From Rubripirellula obstinata (GTDB taxonomy: Bacteria > Planctomycetota > Planctomycetia > Pirellulales > Pirellulaceae): a stretch of 40,921 bases of DNA. The position numbers and the translations under genes are program-made. Each line of letters begins with the position of its first letter. Within the stretch, counting starts at the first letter, position 1. Of this stretch, positions 20,701 through 28,765 are shown piece after piece. The stretch covers positions 1-40,921 of the forward strand of contig NZ_LWSK01000050.1 in assembly GCF_001642955.1 (NCBI RefSeq). Reading direction: 5' to 3'. The notes below the pieces were generated by a model, which was not told the origin of the DNA, made no database searches, and was given only the letters and a program-made list of their open reading frames with translations.

Positions 20701-21295
20701 TTCGCAGCGACCTTTCGTGACCAGTATCACGCCGGTCGTCGGTGACTTTGCGGTTGCTCAACAACCGGTGATCGTGGTGCTCAATGAAGGGACTCAGTTA
20801 AACGTGCAAGGCATCGTCAGTGATGACAAACGTTTTGTTCGCTTGACACTGGTTCCGTTCTTTAGCCAGATCGGTGACGTCAACACCTTCACCTTCGAAG
20901 GCAGTCGGACGACACGTCGCAGTAGTCGTGACGAAGAAGACACCAACGGCGACGGAGTCGTCGACGAGAATGATGCCGCCGACAGTGAAGAAGAGGAAGA
21001 CATCATCTCTGGTACGACCGTTCAGTTGCCCACCTTCGCCTTCACGACGGTTAGCACAACGGTCAGCGTTCCCGATGGTGGAACAATTCTGCTGGGTGGA
21101 ATTAAGCGACTCGCCGAAAGTCGTGCTGAACGAGGCGTGCCTATGCTCAGCAAGATTCCATACCTAAGCCGACTCTTCAAAAACGTATCAGTGGGCCGTG
21201 ACGCCCGAAGCCTGATGCTGATGGTGACTCCACGGATCATCATTCAAGAAGAAGAGGAATTGGCTCAAACTGGTTTCGATCCAACGCGACAATAG
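17762..21295 (+). CDS. Secretin-like outer-membrane protein (GspD/PilQ type)
   Basis: The TTG at 17762, with AAGAAGGAG ending eight bases upstream, gives 1177 residues and a proper signal peptide (TSFAWVMPIALAAFTMMV, cleavage after VKA). The N-terminal half is Ala/Gln-rich with TPR-like and coiled-coil stretches. Around residues 590-680 is a secretin N0/STN-like domain (NIKFRNRPLGEVLNDLSAMSG). The C-terminal 300 residues match the secretin domain (QITIEVRFITLSDSFAEQIGVDFDF, TNVMQAPKVTLFDGQIA, VPDGGTILLGGIKR, GVPMLSKIPYLSRLFKN, LMLMVTPRII). A Gly-rich linker and an acidic insert (DEEDTNGDGVVDEND) interrupt it. Secretins form multimeric outer-membrane gates, but no other type II secretion or pilus gene is nearby, so the partner apparatus must be elsewhere or the protein has a lineage-specific role. 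Confidence 0.88.
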   Translation: MNRHNIANTDMPKTSFAWVMPIALAAFTMMVTTKPVKAQFGMPPTQSPATVPTPSAASTKSAASMKSAGERIGSVRSAIQQRDYATAVQGYRALTPMLAGNPALAAEAAELKTQLTNIGFDAALLDLPLKSSAPQATPAYASANQGLQRMPSVAGAKPMTDPAAAKAEALRQIAIGRAALDRGDVQAALGAAGKAQSLGVPENAFAAGEPRVWQLVLDAESAARRSGIALASATQNVASSGTPNSGMPNSGMVVQTAGGQAPADDAAAVAQMLFNQPAANTPSPIQQVQNTQDAPKSNSYASEAYQLGLQSLSQGDRSEARKKFLEAWRYKSDLSVAEQNQLQDKLTLLQPKRLVPSKGKDASELTEIDKVQLESEAKTRRLYREVTSELANAEQTKSDAPLDSLDQLERLRRRVDGSDVDDKAKRSLIVLVDRALKEQKTYIDANRAKIDLDIINDSVKSEMAREDARDQAIDQEVSTLTDTFNNLIRDRRYGEAEVIAKQVGELLPGSTIAAQMHHTARMKTMLLRNQDLKNAKEDGFLNEMLAIEESAIITNPNNPISMPDSETWKQLSIDRLGRADKDSRLSEAEQAIRRKLSNKVNIKFRNRPLGEVLNDLSAMSGVPIVIDERALSSVRVTAELPVSLQLQEPIMLQSALNLILEQNELAHMIRNDVLMITTRQVKESNTYVETYRVTDLVTPIPNFVSGYEDGLAGALRAAYQMTQPQADVQLVPVSMSDLGNNMASAMTPMSGSPQKYGGNNVLGQYHSMGSQGGFGPGGSPGAGAGGGGSFADFQSLIDLIQTTVSPDTWDALGGPSTMREYPQNLSLVISTTSDVHDQISDLLESLRRLQNLQITIEVRFITLSDSFAEQIGVDFDFQVDDNNKSFPDEDGGGSITIGATAGGTPTADLDITFENTAFDLAAPAFGGANLGSAANLGFSILSDIEAFFFIQAIQTDNRTNVMQAPKVTLFDGQIATISDFSQRPFVTSITPVVGDFAVAQQPVIVVLNEGTQLNVQGIVSDDKRFVRLTLVPFFSQIGDVNTFTFEGSRTTRRSSRDEEDTNGDGVVDENDAADSEEEEDIISGTTVQLPTFAFTTVSTTVSVPDGGTILLGGIKRLAESRAERGVPMLSKIPYLSRLFKNVSVGRDARSLMLMVTPRIIIQEEEELAQTGFDPTRQ

Positions 21296-21325
21296 TCATC
21301 GCTTGAATTGAATTTGAAAGATAGA

Positions 21326-21358
21326 ATGGCAATCGTAGCAATGCGATTGCCATTTTTT
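21326..21358 (+). terminator. Rho-independent terminator of the secretin gene
   Basis: A 10-bp stem (ATGGCAATCG and complement) with an 8-base loop is followed by six T, 30 bp after the stop codon. Confidence 0.9.
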
Positions 21359-21393
21359 GTGCGCTGGCAGTGGCTGCAATCTGCACAGACAAC

Positions 21394-21481
21394 GTAGGCC
21401 GGAACAAGCGAAGCGCAGTTCCGGCAATCCAACACCGATCCACACAATTGCCGGAACTTCGCTTCGCTTGTTCCGGCCTAC
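21394..21481. repeat. Palindromic repeat, family B (copy 2)
   Basis: Arms GTAGGCCGGAACAAGCGAAG and complement, with an internal loop different from the other copies. It ends 37 bp before the start codon of the SDR gene and therefore lies in its leader or promoter. Confidence 0.85.
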
Positions 21482-21518
21482 GCTGCACAACAACGCAAAC
21501 GAGCAAGGCAAACGAACC

Positions 21519-22295
21519 ATGACCACTTCACCCGTCGCCTTGATCACTGGCGGAACACGCGGCATCGGGCTTGGCATCGCACGCTCGCTGGCAAACGAAG
21601 GTTACGACCTGGCGGTTTGCGGAGTGCGTGAGGCATCGGCGGTGACGGAGACTATCACCGAATTGCAATCGCTAACCGGTTCAGTTTTGTATTGCCAATG
21701 TGATGTCGGATCGACCGGCGCTCGCAAAGCGATGCTGGAATCGATCGACAAAGAATTTGGCAGGCTCAACTTGCTTGTCAACAACGCAGGCGTTGCGCCT
21801 CGCCAGCGTTTGGATATTCTTGATGCCACCGAAGAAGATTTTGATTGGGTGCTGAAAACCAATTTGCAGGGACCGTATTTCTTGACGCAAGCGGTTGCCA
21901 ATTGGTTGATTGATCAGCAGAAACTGCAGCCCAAGTTTTCTGGTTCCATCATCAACGTTTCGTCAATCTCGGCGACGATGGCATCGGTGGGACGGGGCGA
22001 GTACTGCGTGTCCAAGGCCGGGGTCAGCATGGCGACCCAATTGTGGGCGGTCCGCTTGGCCGAGTTCGGTTTGCCGGTTTACGAAGTGCGACCAGGCATC
22101 ACGGCTACCGACATGACATCGGGTGTGAAAGAAAAGTACGACAAGTTAATCGCCGAAGGCTTGGTGCCTCAAAAACGCTGGGGCACGCCCGAAGACACCG
22201 GGCGAGTCGTCGCATCACTTGCAAGAGGCGACATGGCCTATTCAACCGGCCAAGTCATCATGGTCGATGGCGGTCTGACGCTGCCGCGTTTGTAA
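21519..22295 (+). CDS. SDR-family oxidoreductase (3-ketoacyl-ACP reductase-like)
   Basis: The 258-residue short-chain dehydrogenase has the cofactor motif TGGTRGIGLGIA, NNAGVAP, a catalytic Ser in IINVSSIS, and the YxxxK pair in GEYCVSKAG. The C-terminal GQVIMVDGGLTLPRL is typical of FabG-like reductases. The ATG at 21519 is used since upstream codons belong to a palindromic repeat; the ribosome site is weak (AAGG). The substrate cannot be told from sequence; NADP preference would fit the TGGTRG loop. It is a single gene, with the 49-bp tandem array immediately downstream. Confidence 0.9.
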   Translation: MTTSPVALITGGTRGIGLGIARSLANEGYDLAVCGVREASAVTETITELQSLTGSVLYCQCDVGSTGARKAMLESIDKEFGRLNLLVNNAGVAPRQRLDILDATEEDFDWVLKTNLQGPYFLTQAVANWLIDQQKLQPKFSGSIINVSSISATMASVGRGEYCVSKAGVSMATQLWAVRLAEFGLPVYEVRPGITATDMTSGVKEKYDKLIAEGLVPQKRWGTPEDTGRVVASLARGDMAYSTGQVIMVDGGLTLPRL

Positions 22296-22347
22296 CGTGC
22301 GTAAAACCGTTTCACTTGGCACTTTTAGGAACGCCGCAACAATAACT

Positions 22348-22610
22348 GTCGTAGCGAAACTCGCCAAGAGTTTCGGCACATCGACAAACAATAACCGTCG
22401 TAGCGAAACTCGCCAAGAGTTTCGGCAACTCGACAAACAATAACCGTCGTAGCGAAACTCGCCAAGAGTTTCGGCAACTCGACAAACAATAACTGTCGTA
22501 GCGAAACTCGCCAAGAGTTTCGGCAACTCGACAAGCAATAACTGTCGTAGCGAAACTCGCCAAGAGTTTCGGCAACTCGACAAGCCGAAAGTCTTGGCGA
22601 CTTTCGCTAC
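22348..22610. repeat. 49-bp tandem repeat array (family F)
   Basis: Five copies with exact 49-bp spacing begin at 22348, 22397, 22446, 22495 and 22544. Each contains the hairpin GAAACTC-GCCAA-GAGTTTC followed by a TCGACAA(A/G)CAATAAC(C/T) spacer. The array closes with an inverted copy (GCCGAAAGTCTTGGCGAC, about 22582-22610). Copies differ at only a few positions. All nearby minus-strand frames here are repeat translations. Confidence 0.93.
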
Positions 22611-22656
22611 GAATTGTCCCGCCAGCTATTGTTCCAACGGTTCTCAACTACTGACA

Positions 22657-24294
22657 CTACGTCAGTGCTTCGTCTACAAACAATGGCACGAAACCAAACT
22701 TGTTGACGTCGAACAAGCCTTTGTCGCTTAGCTTCAACGATGGAATCACCAGCAGTGCCATGAACGATAAGGTCATGAACGGCGACCGCAAGTTGGTTCC
22801 GAGTTCTTTTGCTTGTTGATCAAGCTTGCTGTACGCGGCGGCAACGATTTCGCACGATTCGGTTGACATCAGCCCGGCAACGGGCAACGCCAGTACATCG
22901 GTGTGTCCCTTGCCGACGACCGACAAGCCGCCTTGGTTGGCAATCACAGCGTTGATTGCCGTGACTAATTCTGAATCGCTCGTTCCGACCGCGACGACAT
23001 TGTGGGAATCATGGGCAACTGACGATGCGATTGCACCACTTTGAAGGCCGAAACCTTTGATAAACGCAACCGCCGGAGCTGCATTTTCGTAGCGATTGAC
23101 GACAACAATCTTCAACAAGTCCTCCGCCACATTCGTAACCGCTAAGTCATTTTTAATACTGCAATCACATTGCAAACTGTTCGTCATTAACTGACCATCA
23201 ATCGCTTCGATGACTCGCATCTTTGACGACAGTGCTTTGACTTGAAGCATTTCTTCGTCGATGGGGTCCGCAACAAATTGATTGATTGATTGCGGCTTCA
23301 CTGCGTCGGTCATGCACCGTCCATCTTGGGCCACCAATTCGCCATCGATATAAGTTTTTGCAACATCAAATTTGACAAGATCATGCACGACGATGAAATC
23401 GGCGGGGTCACCGACTCGCAGCATGCCAACATCCAACCGGTAGTGCTTGATCGGATTGATGCAAGCGACTTGCAAAACATTCATCAGATCTCTGCCAGCA
23501 GCGATCGCACGAGCGGCGACTTGATTGATGTGCCCAAGCAAAAGTTCATCGGGATGCTTGTCATCGCTGCACAGCATGCACGAATCGGGATGCTGATCGA
23601 TCAATTTTTGCAGCGCGTCGAAATTTCTAGCAGCGGACCCTTCGCGAATTGCAATTTTGCAACCCACGCGAATTTTATCGAGTGCTTCGTCGATGCAAAC
23701 ACATTCGTGGTCGGTGGTAATTCCCGCGGCAACGTAATTTGCCGCATCGTCACCACGCAGCCCTGGCGCGTGTCCATCGATCGGCTTGCCTCGCGCGATT
23801 GCGGCATTGATCTTTGCCATCACTTCCGGCGCTCGCTGCAGTACCCCAGGAAAATCCATCACTTCGCTCAGGTATCCAATTTGGTCATTGTCCAACAGTT
23901 CAGTGACGGCAGCGGCGTCAAGAATTGCGCCCGCGGTTTCAAACTGGGTGGCGGGAACGCAGGACGGTACACCGAAGGTAAATTTGAAATTCGTCTGCGC
24001 GGCATTTCGCATCATCAAATCAACGCCACTGATTCCGCAGACGTTGGCAATTTCGTGTGGATCTGAAACGGTTGCCACGGTGCCGTGGGTGACCGCGATA
24101 CGAGCAAACTCGCTGGGCAATAACATCGAACTTTCGATGTGAATATGAGAATCAACGAACCCGGGCATCAAGAATGATTCGGCCGATTGGATGCGTTCGA
24201 TGCGGCTGATGAAACCATCGACGACTGTCACTTCAGCGGGATAGATCGTTCGGTTGTGAAGATCGACCAAATTGCCGGTGACTGAAAATTCCAT
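22657..24294 (-). CDS. ade: Adenine deaminase
   Basis: This amidohydrolase converts adenine to hypoxanthine and ammonia in purine salvage. The metal-binding and active-site motifs are GFVDSHIHIESSML, VSDPHEIANV, GHAPGL, DHECV and SDDKHPDELL. The ATG at 24294 gives 545 residues, near the family norm; the frame is open upstream to 24462, but those codons (SRILHPLSVGLK) have no family similarity. The C-terminal part includes the conserved AHDSHNVVAVG motif. It stands alone and is convergent with the SDR gene across the tandem array. Confidence 0.94.
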   Translation of the reverse strand: MEFSVTGNLVDLHNRTIYPAEVTVVDGFISRIERIQSAESFLMPGFVDSHIHIESSMLLPSEFARIAVTHGTVATVSDPHEIANVCGISGVDLMMRNAAQTNFKFTFGVPSCVPATQFETAGAILDAAAVTELLDNDQIGYLSEVMDFPGVLQRAPEVMAKINAAIARGKPIDGHAPGLRGDDAANYVAAGITTDHECVCIDEALDKIRVGCKIAIREGSAARNFDALQKLIDQHPDSCMLCSDDKHPDELLLGHINQVAARAIAAGRDLMNVLQVACINPIKHYRLDVGMLRVGDPADFIVVHDLVKFDVAKTYIDGELVAQDGRCMTDAVKPQSINQFVADPIDEEMLQVKALSSKMRVIEAIDGQLMTNSLQCDCSIKNDLAVTNVAEDLLKIVVVNRYENAAPAVAFIKGFGLQSGAIASSVAHDSHNVVAVGTSDSELVTAINAVIANQGGLSVVGKGHTDVLALPVAGLMSTESCEIVAAAYSKLDQQAKELGTNLRSPFMTLSFMALLVIPSLKLSDKGLFDVNKFGFVPLFVDEALT

Positions 24295-24508
24295 ACTGAA
24301 AAACCATTCGTTGGATGAGATTGCATGCTCAAACGCATTTGCGTGGGCAATGCATTTGAGCCCAACAGATAGAGGATGCAAGATGCGAGAACAGCAATGG
24401 ATTGCTTCGCAACAATCAGTGCCAGTCGGTAAACGATAAGGGAAAAGAAGTCCCCAGATCACGATGTGATGGTTTTTCGCTTGAAAGCGTTACCTTGGTT
24501 TCTAAATT

Positions 24509-24680
24509 GTTTAACCGCGTGGGCATCGCACGGCGCGTTTCGTTCCGCGCGACGCGCGGGGCGATGCCCGCGCGGTTAAACGATAGGGAAGAGTAGGCCG
24601 GAACAAGCTTGGCGCAGTTCCGGCAATCCAACGTAGTACCATGCAATTGCCGGAACTGCGCTAAGCTTGTTCCGGCCTAC
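24509..24680. repeat. Composite palindromic repeat A+B (copy 2)
   Basis: Family A (24509-24581) and family B (24593-24680) are joined by the linker GATAGGGAAGA, nearly identical to 17113-17295. The remaining gene-free part of 24295-24873 shows only short GC-rich hairpin-prone sequence (around 24729-24750) and nothing I can name. Confidence 0.85.
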
Positions 24681-24873
24681 ATTGCTATTTAATCGAGACG
24701 CAGAGGAGTGTTTGTTGCATTGTTTCCGGGGGCTTCGCACCCGGCACCGAGCTTCCGCACCTCTGGGACTAACAGAGCCTGGCCGTCGGCAACGTCAGGA
24801 TCTCAGCTCGACGTCCATTATCGCGTGGCGGCTGACTGTGTAGGAAGTTGAAAGGATGCCTGGTGCTGTCTCC

Positions 24874-25686
24874 TCAAACACTGCTACTGCTGCCCAGTTC
24901 TCGAATCAATTCTTGGATCGGAATGACGGTGGACTGCAGTGCTTCGCCGATCGCGGTTTTTAGCGTGTCATCGACTTCGTGGGTCCATTCGTTCATGTAA
25001 AACTTTTTGACTTCGATGCCAATTGAAATCCCTGTGCCCGGAAAATTTTCATGAACCCATCGTGAAAAACGAGTCGCCCGAAATCGCACGTTTCTGCGCA
25101 CATCAAGACGACCACCGGGGAAATCAAAACGCTGCATCGTTTCCTCGAAACAGCGGACGACTGGTTCGCAGCGATCCAAATCCATGCCGCCGGTGCAAAT
25201 GTTGATTTGCGGGTTGCCAATGGCAGCCGCTGGTTCGGCCATCGGTCCGCCTCGGCGATGGTTGTAACAGTGCAAGTCATAAACAAAGAACCAACCGTAT
25301 TTGCGTTGGATCTCGGAAAACAAATTGAACGTGCGATCATAAAACGCGTCGTACAAATCCAGCGAACGTTCGACCAAGGATTCGCTAGGTGGCTGTTTCC
25401 AAACGTCCAGCCCCCACGCGTCTGCCGGCGTTTGGTAGACCGCACGGTGCCTGCGACGATTAAGATCCACTTCAAACCGGCTTCGCAGCCAAACCACGCG
25501 AGTCGGCGCAATGGATGTCCAATCGCTCGTAAAAGCATCTTCTTCGCGTCGTCGATCTGAATCGCTAATCGCAAACAACTCAGCGACTTCTTGACGAACG
25601 GCATGACCGTCATGGACTGCAACGGCAACGATTGGGCCATCGCCAACATGAACGTCCATCACATCATCAAGCGGGTCGAACGACAT
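24874..25686 (-). CDS. N-formylglutamate amidohydrolase-like protein
   Basis: The 270-residue product starts at the ATG at 25686 with GGAAG upstream. Recognisable features are AVAVHDGHAVR near the N-terminus, the Arg-rich VDLNRRRHRAVY, FFVYDLHCYNHRRGGP, and IGIEVKKFYMNEW, which follow the N-formylglutamate deformylase (HutG-type) fold with metal-ligand histidines and acids. In its family the enzyme releases formate from N-formylglutamate in histidine breakdown, but no hut genes are nearby, so the true substrate may differ. It diverges from the nitroreductase, sharing a gap of about 100 bp that should hold both promoters. Confidence 0.8.
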   Translation of the reverse strand: MSFDPLDDVMDVHVGDGPIVAVAVHDGHAVRQEVAELFAISDSDRRREEDAFTSDWTSIAPTRVVWLRSRFEVDLNRRRHRAVYQTPADAWGLDVWKQPPSESLVERSLDLYDAFYDRTFNLFSEIQRKYGWFFVYDLHCYNHRRGGPMAEPAAAIGNPQINICTGGMDLDRCEPVVRCFEETMQRFDFPGGRLDVRRNVRFRATRFSRWVHENFPGTGISIGIEVKKFYMNEWTHEVDDTLKTAIGEALQSTVIPIQELIRELGSSSSV

Positions 25687-25790
25687 CGGGCTTCCGGGGT
25701 TACGGGAGTGCAATAAATCACGAGCGTCAATTAGAATCCGGGCGATTGTTAATGAGAACCAACAGGCCACGAAAACCGGAAAGACCTAAC

Positions 25791-26372
25791 GTGCATCCAG
25801 AACATGTTACCGACCTGATTCGACGTCGTCGTACGATCAAACCAAAGTGCTTTTCAGATCAATCGATCGACGACGCCATCGTGAATCAGATTCTTGAAAA
25901 CGCGACCTGGGCCCCCACGCATGGGATGACGCAGCCCTGGCATTTTTCAGTGTTTGTCGGATCGGCGAGACAACGATTGGCTGATTTTTTGGCAGCGACG
26001 TACAAGCAAATCACGACTCCGGAAACGTTCAAGCCAAACAAGTATGAAGGCATGAGCCGCAATGCGATGTTGGCTCCCGTCGTGATTGTTGTTGGCATGA
26101 AACGACAAGTTAGCGAGAAAATCGCTGAGCTGGACGAATTGTTGGCGGTCGCTTGTGCAGTCCAGAACATGCACTTGACCGCGACGGCATTTGGGCTGGG
26201 CGGGTTTTGGTCGACCAACGTTGCGGCCACCAGTCCCGCGATGGCCAGTTTCGTCGGACTATCCGCCAAAGACCGAGCGTTGGGGTTGTTTTATCTTGGA
26301 TACCCCGCAAGCGAGTGGCCCGCTGGTAATCGGGACGCGATGGACCAAAAAGTCCAGTGGTTTGACCAATAA
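25791..26372 (+). CDS. Nitroreductase-family FMN oxidoreductase
   Basis: The domain begins with DLIRRRRTIKPKCFSD, continues with ILENATWAPTHGMTQPWHF (FMN and substrate contact) and ends with ALGLFYLGYPASEWP, as in nitroreductase/NfsB-like flavoproteins. The GTG at 25791 is preferred because GGAAAG lies seven bases upstream and the domain begins at once, giving 193 residues. An ATG at 25752 would add a basic 13-residue lead. The natural substrate is unknown; members reduce nitro, quinone or enone compounds with NAD(P)H. No terminator is evident in the 220 bp that follow. Confidence 0.87.
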   Translation: MHPEHVTDLIRRRRTIKPKCFSDQSIDDAIVNQILENATWAPTHGMTQPWHFSVFVGSARQRLADFLAATYKQITTPETFKPNKYEGMSRNAMLAPVVIVVGMKRQVSEKIAELDELLAVACAVQNMHLTATAFGLGGFWSTNVAATSPAMASFVGLSAKDRALGLFYLGYPASEWPAGNRDAMDQKVQWFDQ

Positions 26373-26592
26373 TCGCTGTAGGAAAGGCATCCGGGATCGT
26401 TTCCAGCTCATCACCGCAAAGATTCGTACCGATAATTGTGAAGAGGACTGAATCTGAAAGTCAGTGTGTTAAGGAGGTCATTTCCCGGTCTCGTGTGCAT
26501 CACGTGCGATGTTAAAAACTCGCAGAGACGCGTAGGATTACCCTCGCAGTAGACCCAATCCTCCTAATCCACCACCTGAACCGACCACGTTT

Positions 26593-28752
26593 ATGGCTAC
26601 GCCCAACGACGATCAAAACGACGATCAAGATGCGTACTTTCGCCAGGAAGTCCTCTATAAAGTACTGACACGTCTGGGTTTTGCGTTCGGCATTTCGATC
26701 GAGCCTTCTGACATGCAGGCCGGTATCGACCCCGACGATTCAGGTACCTACGACCCGATGTCGCCCTTGGTCGCCAGTGCCAAGCATACGGGTTTCTATC
26801 TGCGTGAAACTGAGGTGGAATCGGCGGCCCAGGTCTTTGGTTTTGTTCGCGAAGGCTACCCGGTTGTCATCGCTTCGTCGGGCAACGAGTTTTTGGTTCT
26901 AGAAAAAGCGGCGGGTCGGCGTCTGGAAGGAAGCCTGATTCGTGATAGGACCGAAACGCTTTCGGTCACCAAGCGAATGATCAGAAGACGCTTGTCGGCG
27001 AGCCCACCGCCGCGCGTCTTTGTTGCCAAACGCGAACTATCGATGGCATCCATTTCTGCCAGCAACGATTATCAACCGGGCGATGATCGCAGTGGAGATC
27101 ATCACGGCGACCACGGTCACGGTCACCACCATGACCACCCGTCGCCCGTCCGCCGCTTCATCGGCTTGCTGGCACTAGATCGACGTGACCTGGGAACGAT
27201 TGTTCTGTTTGCCGCCGTCGCCGGTGTGCTTGGACTGGCCACACCGCTTGCGATTGAATCGCTGGTCAATGTGGTTAGTTGGGGAACGTACATCCAACCG
27301 CTGATCGTTCTAGGCTTGATGCTGCTAACCTGTTTGGGTTTGTCAGGCGTCTTGAAGGTCTTGCAAGCGGTGCTGGTGGAAATTATTCAGCGACGACAAT
27401 TTGTACGAATTGTCAGCGACCTGGCTCATCGTTTTCCGCGAGCGAACCAGGCGTCTTTGATCGGCGAGTATCCGCGAGAACTAGCGAATCGCGTTTTCGA
27501 TATTATGACCATCCAAAAAGCAACCGCGGTGTTGTTTGTCGATGGTGTTTCGATCGTGTTGACGACATTGATCGGCTTGATTCTGCTGGCGTTCTACCAC
27601 CCGTTTTTGCTGGGTTTTGATATTGTCTTGGTCATCTTGATGATCTCGGTGACCTGGGTCTTGGGGCGAGGCGGGATTAGCACTGCGATCGACGAATCGA
27701 TCACCAAGTATCGCGTCGCACATTGGTTGCAGGACGTGTTGTCCACGCCAGCGATTTTCAAAGCGAACGACGGTGAGGGCTTGGCAGTCCAGCGGGCAAA
27801 CCAGTTAACGTCGGATTACATTTACGCCAGGCAGGATCAGTTTCGCGTCATCATTCGGCAAATCATTTTCGCCATTTCGTTGCAGGTGCTCGCATCGACG
27901 GCGCTGCTGGCACTCGGTGGATGGTTGGTGATCATCGGCGAACTGACACTCGGTCAATTGGTTGCCAGTGAATTGGTCGTCACCGTTGTCGTCGGGGCGT
28001 TCGCTAAGGCAGGAAAGTCGCTCGAAAAATTCTACGACTTGATGGCTGGCGTCGATAAAGTCGGTCACTTGATCGACATCGAAACTGATGACCGCTATGA
28101 ACTGTTTTTGACGACGGCTGGTCCCGTGCAAGTCAGTTGGGGCGATTTGACATTCAAGGGTGCGACTTCTTCTTCGAAGATCCCCAGCGCCCAGATTGTT
28201 GCTGGCAGCCGGGCGGCTTTGGTCGGCGATGACGTCCACGGCCGATCAATGCTGACCCGCACCTTGGCTGGTTTGGTTAAGCCGAGTTCTGGGATCGCAA
28301 AGATCGACGAATTCGATTCGCTGCACGCTTCGTCCAACGGTCCCGAACGATTGATCGCCTATGCGGGTCGAGACAAAATGTTTCACGGAACGTTGCGTGA
28401 CAATATAGACTTAGGCAGACCGGGCATTAGCCAAAACAAAGTTCGCGATGCACTGGGCCTGGTGGGGCTGACCGAGATGGTTGCCGCCTTGCCGGATGGA
28501 CTCAACACGCAAATTCAAACCGGTGGCTATCCGCTGACACAACCTCAATGCCATCAGATTGCCATTGCCCGAGCGATCCTGCTGTCGCCGGGATTGTTGA
28601 TTGTTGATGGCTTGTTGGATGAATTATCCAGCAGCGACCGTCAGACCGTTTGGCAGGCACTTTCGCATTCGAATGCTCCTTGGACGTTGTTGCTCAACAC
28701 GAATCGCGACGACATCGCCGAACTTTGCGACATCCAAATCGCCGTACGTTAA
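26593..28752 (+). CDS. ABC-transporter-like protein with degenerate ATPase domain
   Basis: The 719-residue protein has the layout of type I secretion exporters. It has a C39-like N-terminal domain without a catalytic Cys (about 16-135), a His-rich linker DHHGDHGHGHHHDH (169-182), a six-helix transmembrane domain (about 195-475), and an ABC-type domain (510-719). Every ATPase signature is altered. Walker A reads GDDVHGRS (Lys to Arg551), Walker B reads LLIVDGLLDE (catalytic Glu to Gly673), the LSGGQ signature reads LTQPQ (648-652), and the switch region LLNTNRDD lacks the His. The flanking fold is well kept (QIAIARAILLSPGLLIVDG), so it is not decaying randomly. The HlyD-like gene begins 13 bp downstream. 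It probably retains the scaffold but not normal ATP hydrolysis. Confidence 0.85.
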   Translation: MATPNDDQNDDQDAYFRQEVLYKVLTRLGFAFGISIEPSDMQAGIDPDDSGTYDPMSPLVASAKHTGFYLRETEVESAAQVFGFVREGYPVVIASSGNEFLVLEKAAGRRLEGSLIRDRTETLSVTKRMIRRRLSASPPPRVFVAKRELSMASISASNDYQPGDDRSGDHHGDHGHGHHHDHPSPVRRFIGLLALDRRDLGTIVLFAAVAGVLGLATPLAIESLVNVVSWGTYIQPLIVLGLMLLTCLGLSGVLKVLQAVLVEIIQRRQFVRIVSDLAHRFPRANQASLIGEYPRELANRVFDIMTIQKATAVLFVDGVSIVLTTLIGLILLAFYHPFLLGFDIVLVILMISVTWVLGRGGISTAIDESITKYRVAHWLQDVLSTPAIFKANDGEGLAVQRANQLTSDYIYARQDQFRVIIRQIIFAISLQVLASTALLALGGWLVIIGELTLGQLVASELVVTVVVGAFAKAGKSLEKFYDLMAGVDKVGHLIDIETDDRYELFLTTAGPVQVSWGDLTFKGATSSSKIPSAQIVAGSRAALVGDDVHGRSMLTRTLAGLVKPSSGIAKIDEFDSLHASSNGPERLIAYAGRDKMFHGTLRDNIDLGRPGISQNKVRDALGLVGLTEMVAALPDGLNTQIQTGGYPLTQPQCHQIAIARAILLSPGLLIVDGLLDELSSSDRQTVWQALSHSNAPWTLLLNTNRDDIAELCDIQIAVR

Positions 28753-28765
28753 ACCTAATAAAAAC

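Noticed and set aside
22348-22610. CRISPR array
   Set aside because: The whole 49-bp unit is repeated with almost no variation, so there are no unique spacers, and no cas genes are present.
22242-22647. Overlapping minus-strand reading frames with repeated RNSWRVS/PKLLASFAT segments
   Set aside because: They are the three frame translations of the 49-bp tandem array (49 is not a multiple of 3); no ribosome site or coding signature.
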